This document shows, in pieces, positions 28,707 through 37,712 of a DNA stretch of 60,097 bases. The stretch comes from Gilvimarinus sp. 2_MG-2023 (GTDB lineage: Bacteria; Pseudomonadota; Gammaproteobacteria; Pseudomonadales; Cellvibrionaceae): positions 28,959 to 89,055 of the forward strand of contig NZ_JAUOQM010000053.1 of the NCBI RefSeq assembly GCF_030547685.1, written 5' to 3'. A program made the translations under genes and the position numbers. Position 1 is the stretch's first letter. Every line of letters starts with the position of its first letter. The notes below the pieces were generated by a model, which saw nothing but the letters and a program-made list of their open reading frames with translations, had not been told where the DNA came from and made no database searches.

Positions 28707-30476
28707 TTAAAGTGTTAAAGGCCAACCGAGTGCCAGCACTAGCACGGTGGTAGACCCCACCAAGATGCTCATTGGCAAGCCCGCCTTAAGAAAGTCGGTA
28801 AATCGATAACCTCCGGGGCCATAGACCATTAAATTGGTTTGATAGCCCAAAGGGGTACTAAAGCTGGCAGAGGCCGCCATCATCACTACCAGCATAAAAG
28901 GCTCGGGGTTTAATCCTGCTTTGGCGGTCATCTCCAACACCACGGGTACCATTAAAATCGCCGCCGCATTATTGGTAATGGATTCGGTTAATAACCAAAC
29001 CGCCACGTAGGTCAGAAACAAAATCAACACCGGATGCCCCTGGCCAATTACAAGCAAGCCATCGGCCAGCAACTGAGCCACGCCGGTTTTGTACAAGGCA
29101 TTACCCAGCGCAAACGAGGAGGCAATAGTAAGCAGTACCGTCGGGTCGAGGCTCTTTTGCGCCTGCTGCGCCGAACAACAGCCGGTAAGCATCATAGCGG
29201 CTGCTCCCAGTAAGGCCGCGTTCAGCATAGAGAGCAGCCCTAGGGCAGCTGAGAGTACAACACCCAATAAAATCGCCCAAGACAAAAAGGCTCGCTGATG
29301 TCGTGGCGGTTCGGTGCCAAGATCACTGACCAGCAAAAACTCTTTACTGTATTTTTGCCGGCTGACAAACGCTGGGCGCGCTTCCAGTAGCAATGTATCA
29401 CCCGATTTTAGAGTTGTTGTCCCCAGATTGCCCGGAATACGCTCACCATTGCGAGCCACCGCCAAAACCGCCGCGCCATAGCGCTCGCGAAAGTTCGAAT
29501 CGCGTACCGTCTGGTTAATACAGTCGCTGTGCGGAGAAATAACCGCTTCGACTAAACGTCGCTCTTGACGCTCACTGGCAAGGGTTAGCTCACCATCGGT
29601 AGAAGGCACAATGCCTTTAATACGCAACAAGTCGGAAATGGCTTCGGTGTTACCAGCAAAGACTAAGCGATCAGCTGCCTGCAGAGGCTCCTCTGAGCTA
29701 ACCGCAGGAATAATACTGCCCTTGCGTTCAATCTCCACTAAGTAGATACGCTTTAAATTGCGCAGCCCCGCCTCTTCTACCGTGCGCCCCACCAAAGGGC
29801 CGTCCGATGCTACCGCCACCTCTAGAGTAAATTCACGCAAATTGCCAAAGATGGCTTTTTCGCGACGATCCGGCAAACTTTTGGGAAAGACAAAGTACAT
29901 AAATACCATGCCCACGATCACCACAGGCAGTGCAACAGCGGTTATCGAAAATAACGAGAAGCTGGCATGGCCGGTCAATTCTTGATATTGACCGTTGACC
30001 ACTAAATTGGTACTGGTGCCTATTAGGGTTAGGGTACCACCGAGTATGGCAGAGTAGCTGAGGGGGATCATCAGCTTGGAAGGAGCCACATCAATACGCC
30101 GCGCCCATGAACGCACGGCGGGAATCATGGTGGCAACCACCGGTGTATTGTTCAAAAACGCACTTAGTATGGCCACCGGCAGGCCGATTCTAATTTGGGC
30201 TAAGCGAATAGAGCGTGGATGCCCCAATACATGATTTACCAGCAAGTCCACGCCGCCTGAACCGTGGATACCCGCCGCTACCACAAACATGGCTGCGACC
30301 GTCAGTACTCCTTGATTACTAAAGCCGGCAAAGGCCTCGCCGACCTCCAGCACCCCGGCAACACTGAGAATCACCAACACGGCCATCATCACCAAGTGAG
30401 CGGCAATACGGGTAAAAATGAGCACTAACAAAGCACCCACCACAAGCCCCAATGATAATAATCCCTGCCACTCCAT
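28707..30476 (-). CDS. SLC13/DASS-type anion permease with two RCK-C (TrkA-C) domains
   Basis: About 589 residues from the ATG at 30476, which has a GAG ribosome site; the longer frame starts at a TTG and adds nothing hydrophobic. N-terminal helices, then two cytosolic RCK-C domains (about residues 200-285 and 295-375), then a second helical half containing SITNNAAAILMVP and, near the N-terminus, FLNNTPVVATMIP, the paired SNT/NNTP substrate motifs of the DASS family. It probably transports sulfate, dicarboxylate or a related anion with Na+. The ligand is not predictable. Confidence 0.85.
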   Translation of the reverse strand: MEWQGLLSLGLVVGALLVLIFTRIAAHLVMMAVLVILSVAGVLEVGEAFAGFSNQGVLTVAAMFVVAAGIHGSGGVDLLVNHVLGHPRSIRLAQIRIGLPVAILSAFLNNTPVVATMIPAVRSWARRIDVAPSKLMIPLSYSAILGGTLTLIGTSTNLVVNGQYQELTGHASFSLFSITAVALPVVIVGMVFMYFVFPKSLPDRREKAIFGNLREFTLEVAVASDGPLVGRTVEEAGLRNLKRIYLVEIERKGSIIPAVSSEEPLQAADRLVFAGNTEAISDLLRIKGIVPSTDGELTLASERQERRLVEAVISPHSDCINQTVRDSNFRERYGAAVLAVARNGERIPGNLGTTTLKSGDTLLLEARPAFVSRQKYSKEFLLVSDLGTEPPRHQRAFLSWAILLGVVLSAALGLLSMLNAALLGAAAMMLTGCCSAQQAQKSLDPTVLLTIASSFALGNALYKTGVAQLLADGLLVIGQGHPVLILFLTYVAVWLLTESITNNAAAILMVPVVLEMTAKAGLNPEPFMLVVMMAASASFSTPLGYQTNLMVYGPGGYRFTDFLKAGLPMSILVGSTTVLVLALGWPLTL

Positions 30477-30815
30477 TTTTCTCAGACCCAATAATAGACA
30501 ATAAGGCGGCGAGGATACCCGAACTTGGCGCAAGGGAAAAATAGTTATTTCTGCTAGGTTTATAACTTCTGCGTATATCGATCACTTTTCATTCAACACT
30601 TCTTGAATATCAACAACAACCACAACCCACGCCCTAGTATGATAAAAAGCCCCCCTCCGGCTAACCGAGAATGGTAAACTTGTGCGTTTGATCATCGGCA
30701 CTCCAGTGGCCGCCCCTTCGTAAGTGGTGTGCTGCCCACACTTGGGCGCTGAGCTCGCCCACGCCATGCTGCGATAGCGCCTAGGCGATAAACCATCACC
30801 CATAAAGGGATTTAT
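30477..30815. other. Divergent intergenic region permease / acyltransferase
   Basis: No gene is convincing. A short inverted repeat (AAGTG...CACACTT around 30720-30741) and a GCGCCTAGGCG palindrome near 30777-30787 are seen. No clear promoter was recognised. Confidence 0.4.
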
Positions 30816-31901
30816 GTGAATACCTCCAACAGATATCTAACCGATTTTGATGGCCGTAGAGACAATAACTTTACGGTTATTCGGCTACTGCTGGCATGGG
30901 CGGTTCTATACGGCCACAGCTTCCCGATACAGTCTACGAAAGGCATTCCCGACCCGTTAACCCAATTGTTTCAGGGCTCCACCTGGGTTGGAGCCATTGC
31001 AGTCGACGGGTTCTTTGCCATTAGTGGCTTTCTGGTCACCGCTAGCTTATTGCGGCGCGGGGCTGTGGATTACTGCCTTTCACGTCTACTGCGAGTATTG
31101 CCCGGTCTGATGGTGTGCGTGGCACTATCTGTGTTTGTGCTCGGCCCCATAATGACCAGCCTGCCAGTGGCGGAGTACTTCTCACACCCCAAAACGCTGC
31201 AATACCTGTCAAATGCTTTCGCCTTTCCCAATGTTCAGTGGGTTTTACCGGGCGTATTTGAAAACAATCCGAAAACAGCCATCAATGGTTCACTTTGGAC
31301 CCTATCCGTAGAGGTTCGGTGTTATGTATTTTTGGTCGCTCTCTCCGCATTTTATGTATTCCGCACCCGAATAATGGCAAACGCATTTCTGTTGGCTCTT
31401 TTCTTGTTCGGCGCTTACTTTTTTAGTGAAATACCACTACTAGGCAATAATAGCCGCTGGACCCGTACCTGTTTATATTTCTTGCTCGGCGTAGCCTTTT
31501 ATATAAATCGCGACCTAATTCTTATTCATTACCGGCTGGCTTTATTAGCTCTGATTTTAACAATCACCGCTTTTGGTGAGCAGTGGTTTCCGTATGTCTT
31601 CCCTGTCAGCCTGACGTATTTAATTTTTTATCTGGCCTATGGCGTCAAACACATAGACCTAGACAAATATTTAGGGGACATTTCTTACGGCGTATATATT
31701 TACGCTTGGCCCGTACAGCAAATAGTGGCATCTTACCTACCAGGTGATCGCCCCTACTTACACGCCGTTATTGCCAGCATAATAGTCGCTATTCTTGCTT
31801 TTGCCTCGTGGCGATTGATTGAAAAGCCAGCCCTGGGGTTGAAGAAAAAGCTGCTGAAACCGGTATCCCCACCACCTGCACCGCAAACTCACAGCAGCTA
31901 G
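30816..31901 (+). CDS. Acyltransferase-3 family membrane protein
   Basis: A 361-residue protein with about ten membrane helices. Catalytic-site features of the AT3 family are present: the RLLLAWAVLYGHSFP segment with its His, VDGFFAISGFL, and LSRLLRVLPGL. AT3 proteins O-acetylate or O-acylate surface glycans or other envelope molecules. The start is GTG at 30816 after AAAGGGA; the ATG two bases earlier is out of frame. No glycan-synthesis neighbours indicate the target. Confidence 0.88.
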   Translation: MNTSNRYLTDFDGRRDNNFTVIRLLLAWAVLYGHSFPIQSTKGIPDPLTQLFQGSTWVGAIAVDGFFAISGFLVTASLLRRGAVDYCLSRLLRVLPGLMVCVALSVFVLGPIMTSLPVAEYFSHPKTLQYLSNAFAFPNVQWVLPGVFENNPKTAINGSLWTLSVEVRCYVFLVALSAFYVFRTRIMANAFLLALFLFGAYFFSEIPLLGNNSRWTRTCLYFLLGVAFYINRDLILIHYRLALLALILTITAFGEQWFPYVFPVSLTYLIFYLAYGVKHIDLDKYLGDISYGVYIYAWPVQQIVASYLPGDRPYLHAVIASIIVAILAFASWRLIEKPALGLKKKLLKPVSPPPAPQTHSS

Positions 31902-31930
31902 CAGGTTGTTAATAACCCCTTAACACACCT

Positions 31931-31960
31931 ATAAAAAAGGCCGCCCAACAGGACGGCCTT
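31931..31960 (-). terminator. Terminator downstream of the TonB-C-like gene
   Basis: AAGGCCG (31937-31943) pairs with CGGCCTT (31954-31960). Read on the minus strand the stem is followed by T6, placing a Rho-independent terminator about 30 bp past the stop at 31991. Confidence 0.75.
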
Positions 31961-31990
31961 AAAGACAGGAGCTTACGATATCTCTAGTGT

Positions 31991-32719
31991 TTAGTCGTTT
32001 CCGGGGTAGTTCACCACAGCGATATAATGCATACCGACCGCGTCCTCTCCGACAAAACCCGGAATAAAGCGAGAGTCTTTCAGGGCGCCTTCAATAATAC
32101 GGGCGTCGCGACGAGCCCGGCCACGCGCTTCAATGGTTTGCACACTGTCCACACCGCCTTCAGCGTTGACGTTACCGAGAATACGAGCCATCTGACCGCT
32201 ATTGAAAAAACGCTGGCCTTCACCGCGGTCGGAATAGTTACTGTACCAATCGGCATTGTCCAAACGCTCTTGCGGGGCGAAGTAACTTACGCCATATTCG
32301 CGCTGTAGTGTACCCATATTGGGCAGCATCACCACATTGGGCTGTGAGTCGTTGCGCGAGTACACAACGCGAAAGGTCATGCGAACAGGCACCGCTTCGC
32401 CATCCACCTGAGCAGGGGTAAAAGCCAAGCCGTCTAAAGCGCGCTCGGTTTGCCCTTGCAGATCATCGTAACCGGCTTTCTCAAAACAAGTTACATTGCT
32501 GGCGGCACCCGTGGTAGCAATGTCAGCCTGACAATATACAGCTATAGTTCTATTATCAGTGGCCATAGATTGGGGAATAACAACTTTACTGGTTACCTGA
32601 TCAACCACATCGCCAAATTGAGCGGGCTGATACATGGAGCTCGCACTGCTGGAAAAAGGCAGGATAACTGCCAACATTGCCAGTGAACCGAGCACCTTTT
32701 TGGTTAGATGAATTTTCAT
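31991..32719 (-). CDS. Periplasmic protein with two TonB-C-like units
   Basis: 242 residues from the ATG at 32719, eight bases after AGAGGAA; the ATG six bases upstream is too close. The signal peptide or anchor is MKIHLTKKVLGSLAMLAVILPFSSSASS. Two segments, around LDGLAFTPAQVDGEAVPVRMTFRV and LKDSRFIPGFVGEDAVGMHYIAVV, resemble the TonB C-terminal end pattern, each preceded by a strand-helix stretch, so the protein may be a tandem of TonB-C-like folds. No Pro-rich spacer is present. It lies downstream of a TonB receptor but behind that gene's terminator. Function unknown. Confidence 0.6.
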   Translation of the reverse strand: MKIHLTKKVLGSLAMLAVILPFSSSASSMYQPAQFGDVVDQVTSKVVIPQSMATDNRTIAVYCQADIATTGAASNVTCFEKAGYDDLQGQTERALDGLAFTPAQVDGEAVPVRMTFRVVYSRNDSQPNVVMLPNMGTLQREYGVSYFAPQERLDNADWYSNYSDRGEGQRFFNSGQMARILGNVNAEGGVDSVQTIEARGRARRDARIIEGALKDSRFIPGFVGEDAVGMHYIAVVNYPGND

Positions 32720-33118
32720 GCTCATTTCCTCTTTACTGGGGAGTTGCCCCGACTACAAAGTGCGCCAATTGCAATTGTTTAACCAGCGCCGTTGTATTAA
32801 GAATATCACCGCCCCAAGCATATCAATGTTAATTTATTGTGACAGAAATGACTTATTTGCCTGTTTTTGGGCAAAAATTTGAATTTTTTATCGTTTTTTT
32901 AGCCAAATAGTGGGCAAAAAAGGGGCGGAGCGCTCAATTAATGGGCAAATGAGCATTTATCTATAACAAAAAAGTCTAAAAATACCAGTAGTAAAACCGA
33001 CAGTAGAAGCCAAATTCAGGCAAGCACCCCTTCTATTGGGCAAAAAAAAGCCGCTGATGGCAGCGGCTGGTTCGCATTCCTTTGCGTTATTGTCCTGCCT
33101 TGTGACAGGCATTAGGTA
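32720..33118. other. Intergenic region with four TGGGCAAA repeats
   Basis: No gene fits in these 400 bp. TGGGCAAA occurs at 32868-32875, 32911-32918, 32942-32949 and 33037-33044, all in the same orientation. The start-to-start spacings are 43, 31 and 95 bp, close to 4, 3 and 9 helical turns. The AT-rich stretch 32820-32900 lies upstream of the TonB-C-like gene. Confidence 0.6.
33041..33070 (-). terminator. Rho-independent terminator of the TonB-dependent receptor gene
   Basis: AGCCGCTG (33049-33056) and CAGCGGCT (33061-33068) form a stem, followed on the minus strand by T8. It lies about 50 bp past the receptor stop. Confidence 0.9.
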
Positions 33119-35815
33119 TTAGAAGGAGTATTTAAAGTCCAACCCAACACCAGTGCCTTGCTCCTGTTTTAAAATCGTAACCGCTTCACCACCAGCGTTC
33201 ACCTGCTCGAACTCACGGTCTTGGTCAAGCAAATTGCTTAGCTTAAGCTTCAAACTCAGAGTTTCTGTCGGATAGAAGGTGTACACCAGATCTAGCGAGT
33301 GATACGGCATTTCAAATGCGTCCTGGTGGCCGTTAGAGCGCGCCGCATAGTAAACCCGATCACCAAATACGTTATACAACAGCGAGGCTGTATGCATACC
33401 ATCGTCAGAGTCAAAACCCAGCTGTGCATTCATCACATACTCGGACTGGCCCGTCATACGACGTACCGTATTGGTAAAGCCTTCACCGTCTGGTGATACG
33501 ATCTCAGAATCGCTTAATGTCAGGTTACCGGACACAAACAAACCGCGACCCAAGCCTTTCTTACCTTCAAACTCCAGGCCATATATCTCACCGGAAGTCG
33601 CGTTGTAATACTCCAGAGAAATATCATCATCTGAGGCTGGCTTGCGTGTTTGCTCAATCGGATCAGAAATTTCTTTATAGAAGAAAGAGACAGTGAGGTT
33701 ATCCCCGTCGCCATAAAACCATTCTGTGCGCAAATCCAAATGGTTAATTTCGGAGAACTTAAGCAAGGGATTGCCTTGAACCAGAATACCCAAATCGGGG
33801 TCGATGTAAGACACATTCGACATCTCCCGCAAATCTGGGCGAATCACTGACTGGCTAACCGCTGCGCGAACCTGGAAATCATCGGCATCCATAAAGCCCT
33901 GATTCATATAGGTCAACGCTAAGGATGGATACCAGCCGTCTTCTTTAATCGCTAAGGACTGCCCCTCTTTGGCCAATTCTTCGTTCAGCTGACGAATTGA
34001 TTCACCAGTGTGATCCAGCAGATCGATTGGCAATACCGCCTGACGAAAATCCTCATAGCGCACACCGGCATTGACCCGCCACGTATAATCGAAATTGATA
34101 TCGATCATGCCGTAGGCAGCATCCGTCATTTGGGCGGCAATATAACTTTCCTGCCCAGTCGCGGTTCCCATGCTCAGGTTAAAGCCGTTCTCCAGGCTGC
34201 TTAAGTTATCATCCGACAACACCGCCCCGGGAGTTCCGGCCAATACATCGCCAGATATACCGGCAGTATTAATGTTGGCCGTGTAACCGTAGTAAGCACG
34301 CGATTTGTCGTTGTAATCATAACCACCACTTAACGTGACCAGGTTGTTGCCAAAGTTTAATGGCAACTCCACATCCAAGCCGTAGCTTTCAACGTTATCC
34401 TCCAGTTGAAGGAATGCAAAGGTGGCCACGGATGTGGTCGCCAGTAACGCCGTGTCAATCAGTTCGCCAGTCGCTGGATTCAGCGTGTTGGAGCCCTGAA
34501 TATTAGTCTCGTTAGGTACAGCAGTCTCCGCCTTGGAGTCTGAGTAGTACCAGTTAGCACTCAACTCATCCATTGCATCAAACAAGTCAAACTCGACAGC
34601 GTGATCACCCGTCACCTGGAGTACCTCAAGGCGACGCTCTTCAAAACGAGTTTGATAATCCACTCTCTGGGAGCCATCGGCAAGAGTGTTGTTGTTATTA
34701 AAACCTTCTGTAATGCTGGCTAAATCTTCAGTGTTAGTAATAAAGAAGCCGCTCGCTTCGATTGTGTGCATTTCCTGAAAACTAACACCGGCACTGACCG
34801 AGGCCAGCTCTTTTACTTCTTCGGTGGTCCGGGCTACTTTCGAGTTCACGGTATCCGGGTTACCAACACCCTTTTTCTCTTGATTCTTATTGCGCCACTC
34901 TTTGTCATAAGAGAGGTTGGCCAGCGCACCAATGCGCCAATCATCAGAGACATACCAAGAATTACCCAGCGACACTTTGGCGCCTACATCGGGATCAAGA
35001 GATTTTGAAGTGATCTCAACGTCCCGATCCAGCGAGAGAATAAGGTCGCGGTTGATTTGTTCGGCTTGCTCACGCAGTTCGGCACTGGCCGCGCCGCCAC
35101 TGGTGTGCAAAACATTCAGGATGCCATTGATGCTGGGGTCACCCTGGTATTGAGTCAACGCATTGCCCAGCTCAACGGGAATGCCATTATCAACATCACC
35201 ACCGGAGTAAGTTAGACCGTCATTACTGCTCTGACTGTTCCAACCGGTACCGATTGAAATATCGAATACGACATCATCGGGGATACCTTTGGTGCGGATA
35301 TCAACACTACCACCACCAAAAGTTGCCGGTAAGTTGGGAGAGTAGGCTTTTTGCACTTTTAGCGTTTTAACAATGCTAGAAGGCAAAAGGTCGAGCGGTA
35401 GCACGTTACGCGTTAACTCTGGTGACGGCACAGCCGCGCCGTTGAGTCGGGTCGTAGAATAACGCTCCCCCAAAGAACGAACGTAGACGTACTGGTTGTC
35501 GACAACGGTCAAACCAGTAACACGAGAAAGCGCGGCGGCAATATCGGAGTCGCCAGCGCGGGAAATTTGATCAAATCCGAGAACATCAGCGGCGTAGGGC
35601 TGCTCAATGCGCTCATCAATAATTGAATCGGACGCGCTTTGTAGGCGGCCAACTGTAAGAACTTCTTCAATCACCGGTGCTTGAATTCTTGGTGTTGAAG
35701 ATACTTCACCGGCGTCGGAAGATTGTGCAACAGCCTGCTGGCCACTGTACAACACGACGGACGCTGCCATTATCGCCAGGCTTAACTGGCGTCGCTTGGA
35801 AGTCATTGTGCGCAT
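33119..35815 (-). CDS. TonB-dependent outer-membrane receptor
   Basis: An 898-residue 22-strand barrel receptor. The signal peptide ends near QQAVAQ|SS. A TonB-box-like IEEVLTVG follows at about residues 49-56, then the plug (residues about 70-185; VYVRSLGERYSTTRLNG, then FGGGSVDIRTKG), and the chain ends in an aromatic barrel signal (FKYSF). The plug is of the type seen in large receptors of unknown substrate that sit beside a lipoprotein gene. The lipoprotein with a PHO-box promoter lies immediately upstream on the same strand, suggesting phosphate-responsive uptake. No siderophore or vitamin B12 genes lie nearby. Confidence 0.93.
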   Translation of the reverse strand: MRTMTSKRRQLSLAIMAASVVLYSGQQAVAQSSDAGEVSSTPRIQAPVIEEVLTVGRLQSASDSIIDERIEQPYAADVLGFDQISRAGDSDIAAALSRVTGLTVVDNQYVYVRSLGERYSTTRLNGAAVPSPELTRNVLPLDLLPSSIVKTLKVQKAYSPNLPATFGGGSVDIRTKGIPDDVVFDISIGTGWNSQSSNDGLTYSGGDVDNGIPVELGNALTQYQGDPSINGILNVLHTSGGAASAELREQAEQINRDLILSLDRDVEITSKSLDPDVGAKVSLGNSWYVSDDWRIGALANLSYDKEWRNKNQEKKGVGNPDTVNSKVARTTEEVKELASVSAGVSFQEMHTIEASGFFITNTEDLASITEGFNNNNTLADGSQRVDYQTRFEERRLEVLQVTGDHAVEFDLFDAMDELSANWYYSDSKAETAVPNETNIQGSNTLNPATGELIDTALLATTSVATFAFLQLEDNVESYGLDVELPLNFGNNLVTLSGGYDYNDKSRAYYGYTANINTAGISGDVLAGTPGAVLSDDNLSSLENGFNLSMGTATGQESYIAAQMTDAAYGMIDINFDYTWRVNAGVRYEDFRQAVLPIDLLDHTGESIRQLNEELAKEGQSLAIKEDGWYPSLALTYMNQGFMDADDFQVRAAVSQSVIRPDLREMSNVSYIDPDLGILVQGNPLLKFSEINHLDLRTEWFYGDGDNLTVSFFYKEISDPIEQTRKPASDDDISLEYYNATSGEIYGLEFEGKKGLGRGLFVSGNLTLSDSEIVSPDGEGFTNTVRRMTGQSEYVMNAQLGFDSDDGMHTASLLYNVFGDRVYYAARSNGHQDAFEMPYHSLDLVYTFYPTETLSLKLKLSNLLDQDREFEQVNAGGEAVTILKQEQGTGVGLDFKYSF

Positions 35816-35955
35816 GTTAAAAACCTATTCAGGCGGTTTTCTGTTCGAATGGAGTTCGGTTTCCCCCCTGATACTTCTGGCCCGTGAGGCCGAAGGGGTG
35901 ACCGAGTGAGGCGAGCCGCCTCTATACTCTTACATTAAGCTTGGGGCCTTATCGC

Positions 35956-35987
35956 AACAGGGCGCCCCATTAATAAGGCGCCCTGTT
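35956..35987 (-). promoter_or_regulatory. Strong stem-loop between lipoprotein and receptor genes
   Basis: AACAGGGCGCC (35956-35966) pairs perfectly with GGCGCCCTGTT (35977-35987) around a 10-nt loop, about 20 bp past the lipoprotein stop. No T-run follows on the minus strand. It looks more like an mRNA processing or stabilising element, or a leaky terminator, inside an operon than a full terminator. Confidence 0.7.
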
Positions 35988-36008
35988 ACTTGAGCCGAGA
36001 CGCCTAAC

Positions 36009-37712
36009 TTAGTCGTCCAGACCTACAGTCCAGCCAGCGACCCAGTTGTTATCAGCGCTAACCGCACCGATAAAATCAACCGCGTCAAAGAAGTTGCTGG
36101 TTCCTGAATCACTCAGAGCAGGAGCAGCACCGGCTTCGAACTCGTTAGCAAGCATAGTCACGTCGTAAACAGGAACGTTAATTACGTTGCTATTGCCGTC
36201 GGTCATGCTACCGGCAGTAATGTAAGCGCGTGGATTGCTGTCCAGGCCTTCAATAACAACCGCAGGCAGTGCACCAGTGGTGTTTTCATCCAGAATCACG
36301 TTGTCAGTGTTCTCACCAGAGGCTAACCAAGCGTCAATATCGAAAGCACCGTTGGCAGGATCAACACCAGCTTTAGTCGCTTCGGTACAAGCAACCACGT
36401 TGCTCTTGGCAACAGACCAGCCGTCGATTGCCGCTGCAATAGTTTGTGGACCTTCGGTGTCATCCAACTCCAGACACTCGTTAGATTCCATGCCAGAGGC
36501 GTTAGACGTTACGATAGAGTTGTATAGCTCAAAGTGCGCACCTTCGCGGAACAGTGGGCCTTCAGAGCTACCTTTTGAACTTGGGTGCTCACCGTCGTTT
36601 TCGCCGACATTAGAAGTGATACAGGTCATGTTTGAGATACGACCTTTAGTGAAAGGCTCGATGTTATCGGCGCGGTCACCACCAGTGTTGTCCGCTTCGA
36701 TACAACGGTTTGAACCAGAAGTGTGAGTAACCAGTGCGAATTGAATGTCGCCCACCCAGCCTTCAGAGAAGTCGATCGAGTCATCACCTACGTTTACGGC
36801 AACAACGTTTTTCAGGTCAACCGCACCGCCGAACATCTCAAATCCGTCGTCCAAAGTGGTGTAAGTTTGTACGTACTCGATCTCAGTGCCAGAACCTACC
36901 GCGTTCAGGGTCAGGCCGTTCAGCTCTGAACCATCAACCACTTCGTAGCCTGCGTAGCGAATTTGCACATAGTTCAGGATACCGCTGCTTTCGCCGTTGT
37001 TGTTACCACCGTAAGTCGCTGGGCGACCTTCGGCCGTTACGTGACAGTTGTGAACGTTGTTGCTGGTCGCTTGACGCTGAGCATCGGTACACTTGTTGGT
37101 AATGCCGTTACCGTTGATTTGTACACCACCCCACAAACCGCGATCACCTTCGGTGGCCGCACCGTCGCGCAGGTCAGTAACGGAAGAGAATACGATTGGC
37201 GCATCGGCCGTACCTTCAGCGATAATCGAAGAGCCGCGGGCGATACGAACATAGTCGGCTGAAGAAGAGAAAGCGATGAGAGCGCCGGCTTCGATAGACA
37301 GCACAGAACCTTCGCCTTCCTGAGGAATACGAACGCCGGTTGAAGCTTCGCTGGCATCAACGTCTTCACCTACCCAGAGGCTGTCCTGGAAGATGTGCAA
37401 ACCACCGTTTTCCAAGGCGGGGATATTCAGATCAACAGTCAGGGGGCTGACGTCGCTAACAAATGCGGCGCTGTAAGTACAGTTGCCGTTAGCGTAGGTA
37501 CCTTCGCGAGTTTGGCCCGCTTCGGAGTATGACGCACATGGGTTAGTGTCAGTGCTTGGAGTGTCACCGCCACCAGCTTCGTTGGTGATGTTGTTGGTGG
37601 TGTTGTTTGAGTTAACCTGATCGCTTGAAGGGTTCAGGTTAATGTCGCCGCCGCCACAAGCAACCAACATGGCCGCCAAAGTATTTACGCTAATGAGGGT
37701 CTTGATCTTCAT
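36009..37712 (-). CDS. Surface-type lipoprotein with a right-handed beta-helix
   Basis: 567 residues from the ATG at 37712, preceded by GGGAGAGTTGGAA; the longer frame to 37772 lacks a signal. The lipobox MLVAC|GGG is followed by a disordered Asn/Thr/Ser/Gly linker of about 40 residues. Then comes a large domain of repeated short strands (GSSIIAEGTADAPIVF, LWGGVQINGNG, GILNYVQIRYAG, DDGFEMFGGAVDLKNVV) typical of a parallel beta-helix, with several Cys pairs. No lyase or hydrolase active site is recognisable. Its position ahead of the receptor gene suggests a ligand-capturing partner of that receptor. Transcription is predicted from a PHO-box promoter. Confidence 0.75.
   Translation of the reverse strand: MKIKTLISVNTLAAMLVACGGGDINLNPSSDQVNSNNTTNNITNEAGGGDTPSTDTNPCASYSEAGQTREGTYANGNCTYSAAFVSDVSPLTVDLNIPALENGGLHIFQDSLWVGEDVDASEASTGVRIPQEGEGSVLSIEAGALIAFSSSADYVRIARGSSIIAEGTADAPIVFSSVTDLRDGAATEGDRGLWGGVQINGNGITNKCTDAQRQATSNNVHNCHVTAEGRPATYGGNNNGESSGILNYVQIRYAGYEVVDGSELNGLTLNAVGSGTEIEYVQTYTTLDDGFEMFGGAVDLKNVVAVNVGDDSIDFSEGWVGDIQFALVTHTSGSNRCIEADNTGGDRADNIEPFTKGRISNMTCITSNVGENDGEHPSSKGSSEGPLFREGAHFELYNSIVTSNASGMESNECLELDDTEGPQTIAAAIDGWSVAKSNVVACTEATKAGVDPANGAFDIDAWLASGENTDNVILDENTTGALPAVVIEGLDSNPRAYITAGSMTDGNSNVINVPVYDVTMLANEFEAGAAPALSDSGTSNFFDAVDFIGAVSADNNWVAGWTVGLDD

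Noticed and set aside
29480-29520. tRNA-like TTCGAATC string
   Set aside because: It lies in the coding frame of the SLC13-type permease, and no cloverleaf can be drawn around it.
32838-32860. Possible second PHO box upstream of the TonB-C-like gene
   Set aside because: GTCAT and CTGTCAC occur on the minus strand, but the repeat distance is 9 instead of 11 nt, so it does not fit PhoB geometry.
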